Origin: Siphonodentalium dalli
Lineage: Eukaryota > Mollusca > Scaphopoda > Gadilida > Siphonodentaliidae
Assembly: GCA_032622095.1 (NCBI GenBank)
Contig: CP136067.1
Span: 52,863,899 to 52,927,898 of the forward strand
DNA length: 64,000 nucleotides
Reading direction: 5' to 3'
Below, in pieces: positions 1 through 11,600 of the stretch (position 1 is the stretch's first letter; every line of letters begins with the position of its first letter). The position numbers and the translations under genes were made by a program. Below the pieces are notes generated by a model. It was not told the origin of the DNA, did no database searches, and saw only the letters and a list, made by a program, of their open reading frames with translations.

Positions 1-191
1 GTGATTTTGATAATTGGGAGTGGAGAATGAGTGATCAGAGCTTGTCCAAAATGCGACGTCGACGATCCCCGTGCGTTTTTACACTTATATACGAAATTTT
101 AGCTCGATCCGCGCAGCCGTTTTCGATTCTATGAAGTACCCATACACACACCCACATATATATATATACAGAAGTCTCAAAATATATAGTA
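1..191. mobile_element. Unclassified interspersed repeat, copy 1 (3' end only)
   Basis: The end of a repeat that recurs at 192-1335 and 21026-21757. The shared right end has 'cgatc..cagccgttttcgattctatgaagta', an (AC/AT)n stretch and 'gaagtctcaaaatatatagta'. It abuts copy 2 directly, head to tail. Confidence 0.6.
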
Positions 192-1335
192 GACTAGCAG
201 GTTAGTCCACCACTGGCGGCGTTCGTCAGAAACATGACAATTTTTTTATTTTTTTAATATTTTAATTTGATTTTTTACCTGATTTGACCTTGAATTGATA
301 ATTTTCAAGGTCAATGTCAGGTCGGGGTCACAATTTAACCAGTCCACGACACTTCCCGTATGTAGCAAGTTTGAGCTCAATCAATATATATCATTTTGTG
401 GGTACCCGTTTCAAGGTGAAGATCACCTAATATGGCGGAAAAACTTACCCGATCCGCGTTCTTAGAAAGCCCCAAGTACGTAAGAATCACACAATACGCT
501 CATGTCTATACACGCCCAGACCCAGACGATGAAAAACTTCCCCGTTCCTAGGAACGACAGACTTTTTAATCAAGAGAAATTATGATACCCGTCCCTAAAA
601 GAGGTATGATTTTTTTTAACCTGCCCGTGGTCATTGAGCAGCCCCTGACAGAGGTTGTCCACCCTTACGAGATGGTCAATAGTCCCCGTAACGAGCGGAC
701 AGTCAATTAATCCCGTCGTGAACCCCAACACCAATGCGACGTCATTTAGTTTGGTATCATGTGTTGCGTTCTAAAAATAGGTCGATTACAGTGGATTCGT
801 AAATGACGAAATATGAGTGCGAGTGCGACAGAGAATATTGTTTGATCTAAAGCAACTCGAACGAATGGCAGTCTTGCTATTCACAAAGAATTGTAAATGA
901 AATGCGTCTGATCCAATTGTAAAAGTATTATGACTTCCAATAAATCTCTCCGCATAGGAAAGCACTCAAAAGTATTGTTCCCGTATATCTCTCTGCATAA
1001 TAAATTTGTTCGATGCTAAATTTCGAGCGATAACGTTGCGTTGAATTGTAAACAAACGCTCTTTTATAGCGACGCGTCATATACAAACGCTCATTAAATT
1101 ATCACTTGATTAACCACCGCAGTGCCGTTTTTGTGACTGAGAGTGGAGAACGGGTGCTCTGAGCTTCTCCAAAACGCCGCGACGACGATTCCCGTGGAGT
1201 TTTACCCTTAGATGGGAAGTTTGAACTCAATCGAGCCAGTCGTTTTAGAGTCTATAAAGTACACATCAATATACACACATATATATATATATATATGCAC
1301 ACATATATACGGAAGTCTCAAAATATATAGGAGAT
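192..1335. mobile_element. Unclassified interspersed repeat, copy 2 (~1.14 kb, full ends)
   Basis: Begins 'gactagcaggttagtccacc' (192) and ends 'gaagtctcaaaatatatagg' (~1335). It has no long ORF and no terminal inverted repeat beyond a few bases. The class is uncertain; a non-autonomous rolling-circle or RTE/Penelope-like remnant are both possible. Confidence 0.55.
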
Positions 1336-1426
1336 AATTGTATCACTATTATTCGAATATAATTTATTATTTCAACGACCTATAAGTCAGCGAAGTCATA
1401 GTTATACCAATGTTAACTTCATTCAA

Positions 1427-2133
1427 ACAATACTTTTAACAGGTTGTAGAAATATATTGGTGATATGAACTAATTATTTTATTCAGTGAAACATTTATAA
1501 TCAGTTCTCACATCTGTCGTGGTGTCGAAAAAAAGTCATAATCACACCGCCGCGCGTTGATAGCAGTGTTTTACTGTGTTTATAATCTATCACGCATAAG
1601 GTTTGCTTTCGTATTCTCTTATACTTCCGCCATCACAACTCGAAGTGGAATATGATCAATATTGTTATGCATGCTTGTTTACCCAATAAAACGCATTATG
1701 TAGGCCCTATGTGACAAGTTTGATATGTCGTAATTCGCCCGGTCATTTGGTGTTATATATATATATAGTCTATTACATTTTGTTTCACTAAAATGTGTTA
1801 CATTTAATCTTTCGTTTGAAAAATTTCTCTATATAAAACACCCAGTCGTCAGTATCAAGTATATTCAAATTTATTATACTGTTACAATGACTGTGCCTAT
1901 ATATGACACAAGGAGAGATCCATTAGATTTCCGTGAAGTTATTTTTCGTTTCGGCATTGGTAATGAAACATCCATTTTTCAAAGGAAAGATGTGCTTCCC
2001 AGTGTCGTTTATCATACACGAACGAAAAACACAGAAAACTCACGACACTTTCTGGAGAGAAATGGTTGCTTCACTGCATAAATTAATTAATTCATATCAC
2101 CAATATATTTCTACAACCTGTTAAAAGTATTGT
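1427..2133. mobile_element. 707-bp element with 49-bp inverted termini
   Basis: Positions 1427-1475 and 2085-2133 are inverted copies (acaatacttttaacaggttg...), differing at one base. The interior has a TATAAAA box at 1832-1838 and, about 50 nt on, an ATG opening a 64-codon frame that I do not recognise. No clear target duplication. It lies just upstream of the KICS2 promoter. Confidence 0.6.
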
Positions 2134-2398
2134 ACAACATTTAGTGTTTGTGAAGTTGATAGTTAAGTATGAAATTCAAGATTTAACTCGGGTGCACTTT
2201 TTCTCATTCCGGCTTGAACTACACTTTTTAGTGTGTTTTCGAAGTAAAAATGCTATTAAAAAGTATGTTAGTAATTTTTTCGGTAAAATTTGTATCACAT
2301 ATTTAATAAATTGGCATAGTAGCATATAATTTAGTAAAATAATTGTTTTCTTCTTTAAAGTAGAAAAGATATGCAACATATATCTTCCGAGTACACAT

Positions 2399-2555
2399 CC
2401 CCCCCCCCCCCCCCCCCCGAGTCGGAGCCGGGGCCGGAGTACACTTTTTAGTGACCATCGTTTTATATTTCGTACCCACTCACCATTATTTCGTACCCGG
2501 AAGTGATATGTGTGATTTTTTTTGTTAACGCAAACATTAAATTTTCATCTCACAA
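2399..2555 (+). promoter_or_regulatory. Probable KICS2 core promoter and 5' UTR
   Basis: A 20-bp C run (2399-2418) is followed by a short GC-rich patch and, at 2497-2505, CCGGAAGTG, a textbook ETS/GABP site of the kind found in housekeeping promoters. It lies about 50 nt before the ATG. I see no TATA box. A TATA-less promoter suits a ubiquitous signalling gene. The start site itself cannot be placed from sequence. Confidence 0.45.
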
Positions 2556-2651
2556 ATGACCGAAACTGGAGGCGAGAAAGAAGAATTCATTGTCGAAACA
2601 TTCTTTAAACACATTAGTGAGTTTGCAACCGACAAAGCAAAAGATTTGATT
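2556..2651 (+). CDS. KICS2: KICS2 exon 1 (residues 1-32)
   Basis: Starts at ATG 2556 and ends in phase 0 before the strong donor GTAAGT at 2652. It encodes an acidic leader and then ETFFKHISEFATDKAKD, the conserved opening of the family. Intron 1 is almost 9.9 kb and is filled with nested transposons. Confidence 0.93.
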
Positions 2652-5600
2652 GTAAGTTGGCATACATATTATGCTATTATAAACGTCACTGTAGACTATA
2701 GTCAGGTCTGGCAAATGTGAGAATACAGCTACAATAGCTGTATTCTATGGGAGGCCCTTTTCACATTTATTATTTATTTGCGCTTAAGCGCAAATCATTT
2801 GCGCTTAAGCGCAAATATGTGTCTATCAATTTATTTGCGCTTAAGCGCAAATCATTTGCGCTTAAGCGCAAATACCTAACACTCCCTTCCTTCCCTCTCA
2901 TTGTGAATGATTGAGTCCATCTTATAGTATATTATAATGGGCCCATAGTAATAGCCCCATACAGACTCGAAGTTAAAGAAAAAACATAGATTTCCATATG
3001 CATATCAGCATCTCTGTCCCTGGTGTCCCAGGAATTGGTGTCTCACTCCAAGAGCTCTAGTATATTTTTTAAAGAGATATCTCCTGCACAGATATATACC
3101 ATTTCCATGGCCATAAAAAGGGAATTAGGGGTTACCGGGGGGCTTGCTTCCTTCATATGGTGTACTTATTGACTTGAAATAGGGGGAAAAAACCCTATTT
3201 TCATATTATCAGCATCCCTGTCCCCAAGAATGTGTGTCTCCATCACAGAGATCAAGTATATTTTATAAATGAGACATATCCTGCACAGATTTATACCATT
3301 TCCATGTCATAAAAGGGATCTAGTGGTTACTGGGGGATTGCTTCCCTCATATGGTGGGCCTATATAGACTTGAGTGATGTGTTTAGGCCTGTGCCATTTA
3401 AAATTAATTCAGGGGGGAATCAATGAATATTAATTTGTATTTGCGCTTAAGCGCAAATCATTTGCGCTTAAGCGCAAATATGATCTATTTGCGCTTAAGC
3501 GCAAATGATTTGCGCTTAAGCGCAAATGATTTACGCTTAAGCGCAAATATTTGCGCTTAAGCGCAAATGATAGAGGTTATTTGCGCTTAAGCGCAAATAT
3601 TTGCGCTTAAGCGTAAATATTTGCGCTTAAGCGCAAATAAATAATAAATGTGAAAAGGGCCTCCCATAGTATTCAGCTACCTAGCTGTATTCAGCTATAT
3701 TTTATACTCTCAAACCGGCTGTTTTTCGATAATAAACTAGAAGCGCTAATTTGCGCATCAAAATTAGGCTACCCTATTCTCCGGCCACCCTCAACCAAAT
3801 CAAAATCGTCGCTTGTGTTCTGACAAAGTGTTGCCTTTTGTCGGCACGGCGATGGTGATTATGTGTGAAAACTTACTACGGCGGTCATAACGGTTAATAA
3901 CTCTCTTATGCAATGCGGAATACCTTGAAAAATACATTAAATACAATATTTATCACCGAAGATGGAACATCTTAATCATTCCCGGAAGTATCAATATGAT
4001 GCTGCTAAAACGCAGTTTGGTTGGTGCGTTAAAACAGGTAAAAAGGGGAACATCTCTAGCCAGAGTTTAACCGAGCGAGTTCCACTCACTGCTTGAGCTG
4101 ATTCTCTCCAAAAATACGGAAATGCATACTTGTATGTCGAATCGCGAAAATACAAATACCAATGTTATGTTTAGTAAGTTTTCACACATTATATATTTTC
4201 CCGCCAAAACAGATTGAATAGTTCTGACTCGCTAACGACCAGGACTTCATGTTTGAAATACTTCAGAAATTATATAAGTCGCATTTTCATTTCAGTTGTC
4301 CCTATGTTGTGCCATACATTTGCAATATGCCGCACAATATCTGTATGTACAGTTATGAATAGTTACCAGTATCGCTCACAAACCGCTAGTGGTATGTAAT
4401 TCTAAATGCTTGATATAGGTACACCATTCTAACGCCCCCTACCGGTTTAGCATCGGGAAGAAGTAAACGAGTGTTTGGGATGAATTTGATCTTTATTTTA
4501 TAAGTTAGTTAATGAATGCATTTGCAGAAAATAGTCCCCAGAATATTTACTGACATCGACCACCGTAGTAAGTTTTCACACAAAATCAGAATTGCTGTGT
4601 CGACAAAAGGCAACACTTTGTCAGAACACAAGCGACGATTTTGATTTGGTTGAGGGTGACCGGAGAATATGGTAGCCTAATTTTGATGCGCAAATTAGCG
4701 CTTCTAGTTTATTATCGAAAAACAGCCGGTTTGAGAGTATAATATATAGCTGAATACAGCTAGGTTAGCTGAATACAGCTATTGTAGCTGTATTCTCACA
4801 TTTGCCAGACCTGATAGTATAGTGACATACCACGAAATTTTGCAATACACACATATGTGTGGTATCATATGATGCAGGTCAGGGAAATGTGAAAAAATAG
4901 TCACTCTGTGTAATTCGTCTATAACAATGACAATGATGCTGATTTATGACTATTTGGATAATAAATTTATGGTTGGTTGGTCAGGTCAGGGAGAACCCAA
5001 AATCGATGTACTAAACCTCGATTTGTGTAAAAAACCTCGATCGAGGTTCTTCGAGACCATGTCACCACTGGTGATATAGTTTGGAGTATTTCATCTTATA
5101 CCTATGGGAGGCCAAATTCACATTTAATAATTAATTGTGCTTGATTGCGCCACAGTCCCTAGGAATCACTGTTACTGGTTGAATAAAATCAATATTTTAT
5201 ATTTAGTTATTATAGTTATATAAAGAACAGTTTGGAAAGTACAAAGTTTGTATACTGCATTTTCATTGGCAGATGATTTGCAAGAAATTACAGAATACAA
5301 ATTTTTATGCCACACAAACATTCGCGAATTCTGAGTTTATATCATAATATTCCGTATTTTTTTCTTGAAACGATGGTGTATTCAGATTGTTAGTATCTTT
5401 ACCCACTTACGAGAAAATAGCTGTTAGTTACTCGAATATTCCTTCAGGTGCAAACTCGGTGGAATTCTTTACGATTTTGGAAAAACATATCCATTCTATA
5501 AATACCATTTTACTTATTCGCACCCGGTGATAATCCGAATAAAAGGGATTACGGATGTGAGTAAACAGACGTCGGGTGTGGTAAAACTGGCTCTGCTGTA

Positions 5601-8600
5601 CACTACTAAGTGCACATTTTAACTCATTCTCATTACTAGAGAAATGTAGAAATGACCATCTCAAACTAATATATCTATATATTTTCAAGTAGGGCCCTAG
5701 GGGTGTTTGATACCTTGAGATGTGAAAGCAAATTTTATATTCCAAGCTCCCGGTTAGCTCCGCATCCCAAGAGGGGAAATGGGAGATAACTTGTACTGGG
5801 ATTGGCTGCAAATTTTAAATAAGTAATTGTAATAAGGAACTGAAGAGAGACACTACCGGAAGTTGCTGTGCGTCATTAAAAATGATTTTCAACAATTCAA
5901 TAAATGTGAATTTATGCTGATATTTGGATGGAAAATCACGATTTATGTACAACTCAGACCAGGTAGAGTTGATATGACCCAACGAGCGCATTAAGAACAA
6001 TTAACTTAATTGTCACATGTCAATTGTGGGGAGATAAATGCATTTTTTTTCGAACGAAAAATCCAATTGTTCGTTTTAGTGATAGAGCACAGGTGGTGGT
6101 CTTCAGCCAATGAGATGATGGTTTACATAATAACAAAATCTGATGTTGCCCAACTGTACCTTATATCTATATAGTAGAGGTAATATATCTAGATCTATTT
6201 GTTATATTTTAATCAAATTTAATATTACATGGACAGTGATTCCTAGGACTGTGATTGCGCTTAAGCACAATTAATTATTAAATGTGAATTTGGCCTAGCT
6301 CCCATACTAGGTGTAAGATGAAATACTCCACACTATATCACTTACACTACATTACTTCCATTAATATCATATTTGGTTTAGAGTGTTTCCCCTTATATCA
6401 TGGGTGTATGTTTTGACCAGTGATCACATGGTCTCGAAGAACCTCGATCGAGGTTTTTCACACAAATCGAGATTTAGTACATCGATTTTGGCTTCTCCCT
6501 GACCTGTTGGTGTGTATGTTAAAGTTCTTTGAAAGGAGACTTCCGCTCTGTATGAAAATATTAAAAATAACTTATTTTGGCATGATTATGCCCCACAAAC
6601 AACAGCACCTGATCAGGTTGATGACTGTCCTGACATGAATTCAACTATTATAGAATATAGTAAATATTAAACTATAATAGTTGAATTTCTTCTTCCTCTT
6701 TTCTTAGGTGCCAACTGCAATTTTGCGTAATGTCGCACCACAATGCTGGGAGCCAAAAGTCTTTAGCATGAAGATGATAAAATGGTTGAAACTATTTACA
6801 TATCTATCCAATGACTCTATTTCTTCGTTGTGGTGAAATAAGGCTTCATTGCTTTGAATGTTTCTAAGTCGATGGTCCTGTACCGGTCCTACTAAACAAC
6901 GAACACAAACAAACATAAACGAACACAGGTCTAAAAAGAGGATTAGAAGGGTGAAAATTGGTTTGTGGGTGCGTGTGGGTCCATTATATGTGTATGTGGT
7001 GTTATTTCCAACTTTGACGACTTATTTTTCGAGTTATAAGCATTATTTGAATGCAAAGCTACTAAACAACGAACACAAATGAACATGAGATTAGCCGTAT
7101 TGCAAAGGTGTTAATAAAGGTGTTAATTAACTACCGCCATCTCTATGGCTTATACTCTGTCTCTTTGTCACTGAATTGTTTTGACTTAGTTATTTTGTCT
7201 TATTATGACTTCGTTTAACTTCCCTGGCATCACACTGCTCTTTCAGTAGAGCTTCAGGTACTAGAATCAAAGTTTGTTTTATATACAATCGAATATTTAT
7301 ATATTATTTTACATTAGAGGTAGCAAACTCAGGCCCGGCGGAACGATGGGCAGAGTTTGTTCTCCTTGAAGTCAGTCAGTGGGTGAAAATGGCTCCATCA
7401 AAATGTTGCATTATTTATATCAAGTAATGCACTTATTTGATATGAATCAAAGAAGTCTATATGTTATTTTATCACATGATTAGCACTATTTTCCTATGTA
7501 ATATTCGAGCGTAATAGACAAGTGTAATATCGTCGCGTGCAATGACGTCACGCTGCTCTGTCTGTTTATTATTGTTCTTTTCGATAAAATTTAAGCGATT
7601 ATATGACCATGTGATGAAAAGTATCTCAAACTCGATCTATTTTATACCTAATTTATCAACCTCGTCCACTAAATTCTATTTGAGCTTCGGTAAACCTCGG
7701 CTCAAATTGAATTTAGTGAACTCGGTTGATAAATTCCGTATAAAATAGAAACTCATGTGAGATCCTTTATGTATATTTGCATACTATATGCTAACTTTGT
7801 CGTTTATTGGTGATCGTCTTGGTTTTTGATGCCTTCACTCTTTCCTTTTTTTGGTCAGTCACTTTTTCATTTAAATTGTCTGTAAACTCAGTCAATTTTT
7901 TTGTTAATTATATTATTAAAGGCACGGAAGGCCTTAGTTGTCGAAAATATTCATATTTGTTCCAATCACCATAAACAGAAAAACACTAAAACGCATACAG
8001 TTTCGTTCATCGTGTAAACAGCATGCTATCATAAAGACCTACTATATTTTACCTAAGCAAGAGCCTGATATTGTTACAGAAGACAGCACAGTGTTACTTG
8101 CTATTAATCACACACAAATGATATAAACACTCTTTATTAGTTCCATATCAGGAATTCAGCAAAAAAGAACGCTCTTTATGTTTACAATCATAATATAAAC
8201 AAACACCAGGAAAGTAACTGTTTATGCTTTTGTTTACACAATGGTCAAACATATGACAATAACATACTGTTTATGTGATATTTCTTATTTGTATACGGAC
8301 AAAGTCTGTCTACATTTTCTTTTTGTGTCGGTTTTTTACCGTTGGAAATATTTTCACAGCATATACCCACTGCCAAGGATTCCCGCACCTTTAATGCTTT
8401 CATAATTGTTATTTGTCCAACATTTCGGAATTGTTGAATTTTTTTTTCTAGCATTGAAAACTTTTCGTTGTTAGTCTTTCCATAAATGATGTAAGGTATC
8501 GTCTGTTGTCACATATATTTGTCAATTATGTCTGTCTGTATTTCGTCATAAATGATTTTGTTTTCTATTGTTTCCAAGCCGCTCTCGCTATGAATACTTT

Positions 8601-11600
8601 TCCATCTTATTGACAGTTGGATCACTGTCTGTTTTATTTACGATTGAGATTTTCCTTAAGATGCCTGTTACATAGCGTATGCGTGTATCAGGAAAGCAAG
8701 CAGAAATAGCATTTACCAGACTGATCTCCGAGACTATATATATAGTCATCTCAGAGACTGACAACAATGACCCACTCACATTCACTCAAATGTTTTGTTA
8801 GCTATGCATTAAAACGCCGACCTCTGATGTTTCCCTGTCTTTTTATTGCCATCAGTGATAAAATTGACAATCATCTTGCAGTAAAAACAAGGATACAGAG
8901 TAAGCCGTTGTTAATTAACACCTGCATGGTAGCCTTTGCACTGCCGCTAATCTTATGTTCGTTTGTGTTCGTTGTTTTGTAGTTTTGTATTAAAATAATG
9001 CTAATAACTCAAAAAATAAATCATCAAAGTTGGAAATAACACCACATATACATAGAATGGACCCACGCACAACCACAAACCAAATTTCGCCCTTCTACTC
9101 CGCTTTTTGGACCTGTGTTCATTTATGTTCGTTTGTGTTCGTTGTTTAGTAGGACCCTCCTGTACATGTTTGGTATTTTATTCCACACTTTTATGTTTTC
9201 GGGAAGTATGAGTTTTTGTAGGAATCTATCCTGGCAAATGGTAAGCTCCAGGTCCCGATCTTCTTTCCATGTCGCTAGTAGACTGGACCAGTTGTCGGTA
9301 TCCATCTGCTGGGATGTCCACAGATCTGTTGGCTATGCGGTGGAATATTACTAAATTTATCTGCCTTACATATATATCGGCGATACAGTGATTCCCATCG
9401 CAGTGATGTCAACATTTGCAATGGTCGGCTCCAATTACTGTGGTCATTCTTGACAAATCATGCGCCTCTCCACTGGACTACCTTTATTGCATCGATATTG
9501 CGTACTGTGTTCGGTTTCCAAATAGTAGACACGTACTCTAGTTTTGGTCGCACTATTGTTGTATAGCATTTCTCTCTTACCTTTTCTGGACAGCAACTGA
9601 TGATTCGTTGCAGAAATGCACAGGTGCCTATCGCCTTTTCACAGTGCTAACGGTGGCTAAATCCACAATTTCCCTGTTTTTTGGTGGAAACTATAGGATC
9701 GCGCATCCCAGTCCACAGCCAAATTGCACTCAGACTCGAGTCCTAACAATATTGCAGCGAATTAACAGTATCCAGATATAATTTTTATGCAACCTTTTGC
9801 GCCACTGTATTATAGTTAATAATGATACAATGATGCATTTCTAAATGACATTAACCAGTTTACATATAAAGCACTCAATCACTCCTTCATAACAATGCCA
9901 CCTGGACAAATTGATAGATAGATAGATAGATTTATTAGGTGCAATATAAAACATAATATTACAAAAGGTCCTCAGATTGAATGGACCATAAGACGCTATA
10001 GTTTAGATTGTAGACACACGTTATAAAAATCTTTGCCCTTAAAGCTACAGATTGGATTCGAATACAGGAGATATTAGCCCTGCGTGAAGTTGGTCCCATA
10101 CGAAGACGGCCCCATGTGAAGACGGCTCTAGAGAAGTCGGCCCATATATAAAAGAACCATTGTTTAAAATCATTATTTTATGATATGAACACTAAAAAAC
10201 TGATAATAATAATGACAAAATAACATAACAAATGATAATAAAATTAACAAATAAATTTAAACGTCGTCGTCAGTGATGGGCGTTGAAATCTCTGCGATCG
10301 GGGTATCTGGCTTGTGGTCAAATCTCTATCTCTATACAGCTTCCAGAGGTTAAATATTTGATCCTGCTCAGTTTTATTCATGGCCTTTTGCGGATAAAAC
10401 TCAAAATCAATTTCTGGGTCGAAATTTCAGCGATGATCTGGAAAATGGGGAAACCGAGGAAACTGTGACCAAATTTGAGCGGGGGACCGCAGATTGAATC
10501 ATTTGAACACCCCTCCCGCCAAAACCCAAAATTGGAATTTTAATGAAAAGTTGAATATCGAATGTCTATAACGCCAAACATCTAACTAACTTCACACACC
10601 TCAGACTTCACAATGAATTAGCCAACATAAACACTATCTCTATCAAATTAAGCCACATTTAATCACTTCTAATTAATGGGGCCGACTTCTCTGGGGCTGT
10701 CTTCGTGTGGTGCCATCTTCGTATGAGGCCGAATTCGCGCGGGGCTGACTTCTCCTGATAACTTGCCTTCATGATGGGTATTACTGTTAAAATAGTCACA
10801 TCTGTTAAAACTGCCATAAACAGAGGGAATATTAAAATACAGACAGATTTTGTTATTATACCAATCATAAATATCACATAAAATAGCATGTTATTGCTAA
10901 GAACGTATATGCCGTGTTGGTAAGCAGAAGTCAAATTATGTTACAGTACAGTAGGTAAAGAGTGTGCAATAAGCAAAACATTCAACACAGGGGAGACCCC
11001 ACTAAGTTGACTTGGTTAAAACTCCCAACATGTTGTTTACAACATACCAGTAATACTGGTCCAGTATAGCGATCGCTTATCCGCCTCTCAAGATTTCGGT
11101 TTTCAATGGATCACTGTGAATCACTCTCCCAAAACAAATTGCCAAGGTGTTGAGTATTTTGCTTATACGTGCTGTATATAAACAAACAGTAGGCTCACAC
11201 AAAGTGTTTTTGTGGATAATTTCACGTTCATACTATCATCATGCTATACAATTAGTATATTCTTGAGGAAATTTTCATAATTTGGTAACTTTTATTTCTA
11301 AATTAAAACCTACAACCAAGGCCATCCATGCCATTAAAATTAAAAATAACTCATGAGCAAAATAGTATTTGGGGCGGGGACTGGCCCTGGGATGGTAGGA
11401 AGTACTAAGTGGTCCTCTCCTTCACCCCCAGCAGCAACTCTTTTCAACTGCCTGCGAGAATGCCTGACACGTCTGAATTGTCCAAGGTGTTACAAACCTC
11501 TGGGAATTCCAAGCTTAATTATAAAAAAATGCAAATGCATAATACGTTCTGTCATGTTTCTTGGCTGACACTTGATAGTCAATTGTTTTGCAATGATGAA

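Noticed and set aside
2776-3638. Palindrome array as a possible CRISPR-like array
   Set aside because: The repeats are adjacent or 1-2 bases apart with no spacers, and it lies in an animal transposon.
5428-5811. 127-codon - strand frame inside CAGGTC element 2
   Set aside because: No recognisable domain, no homologue I can name, and it sits in a non-autonomous-looking nested element.
4982-6506. Virus-derived or retroviral insertion as explanation for the nested region
   Set aside because: No LTRs, gag/pol motifs or primer-binding site; the inverted ends and short duplications fit DNA transposons.
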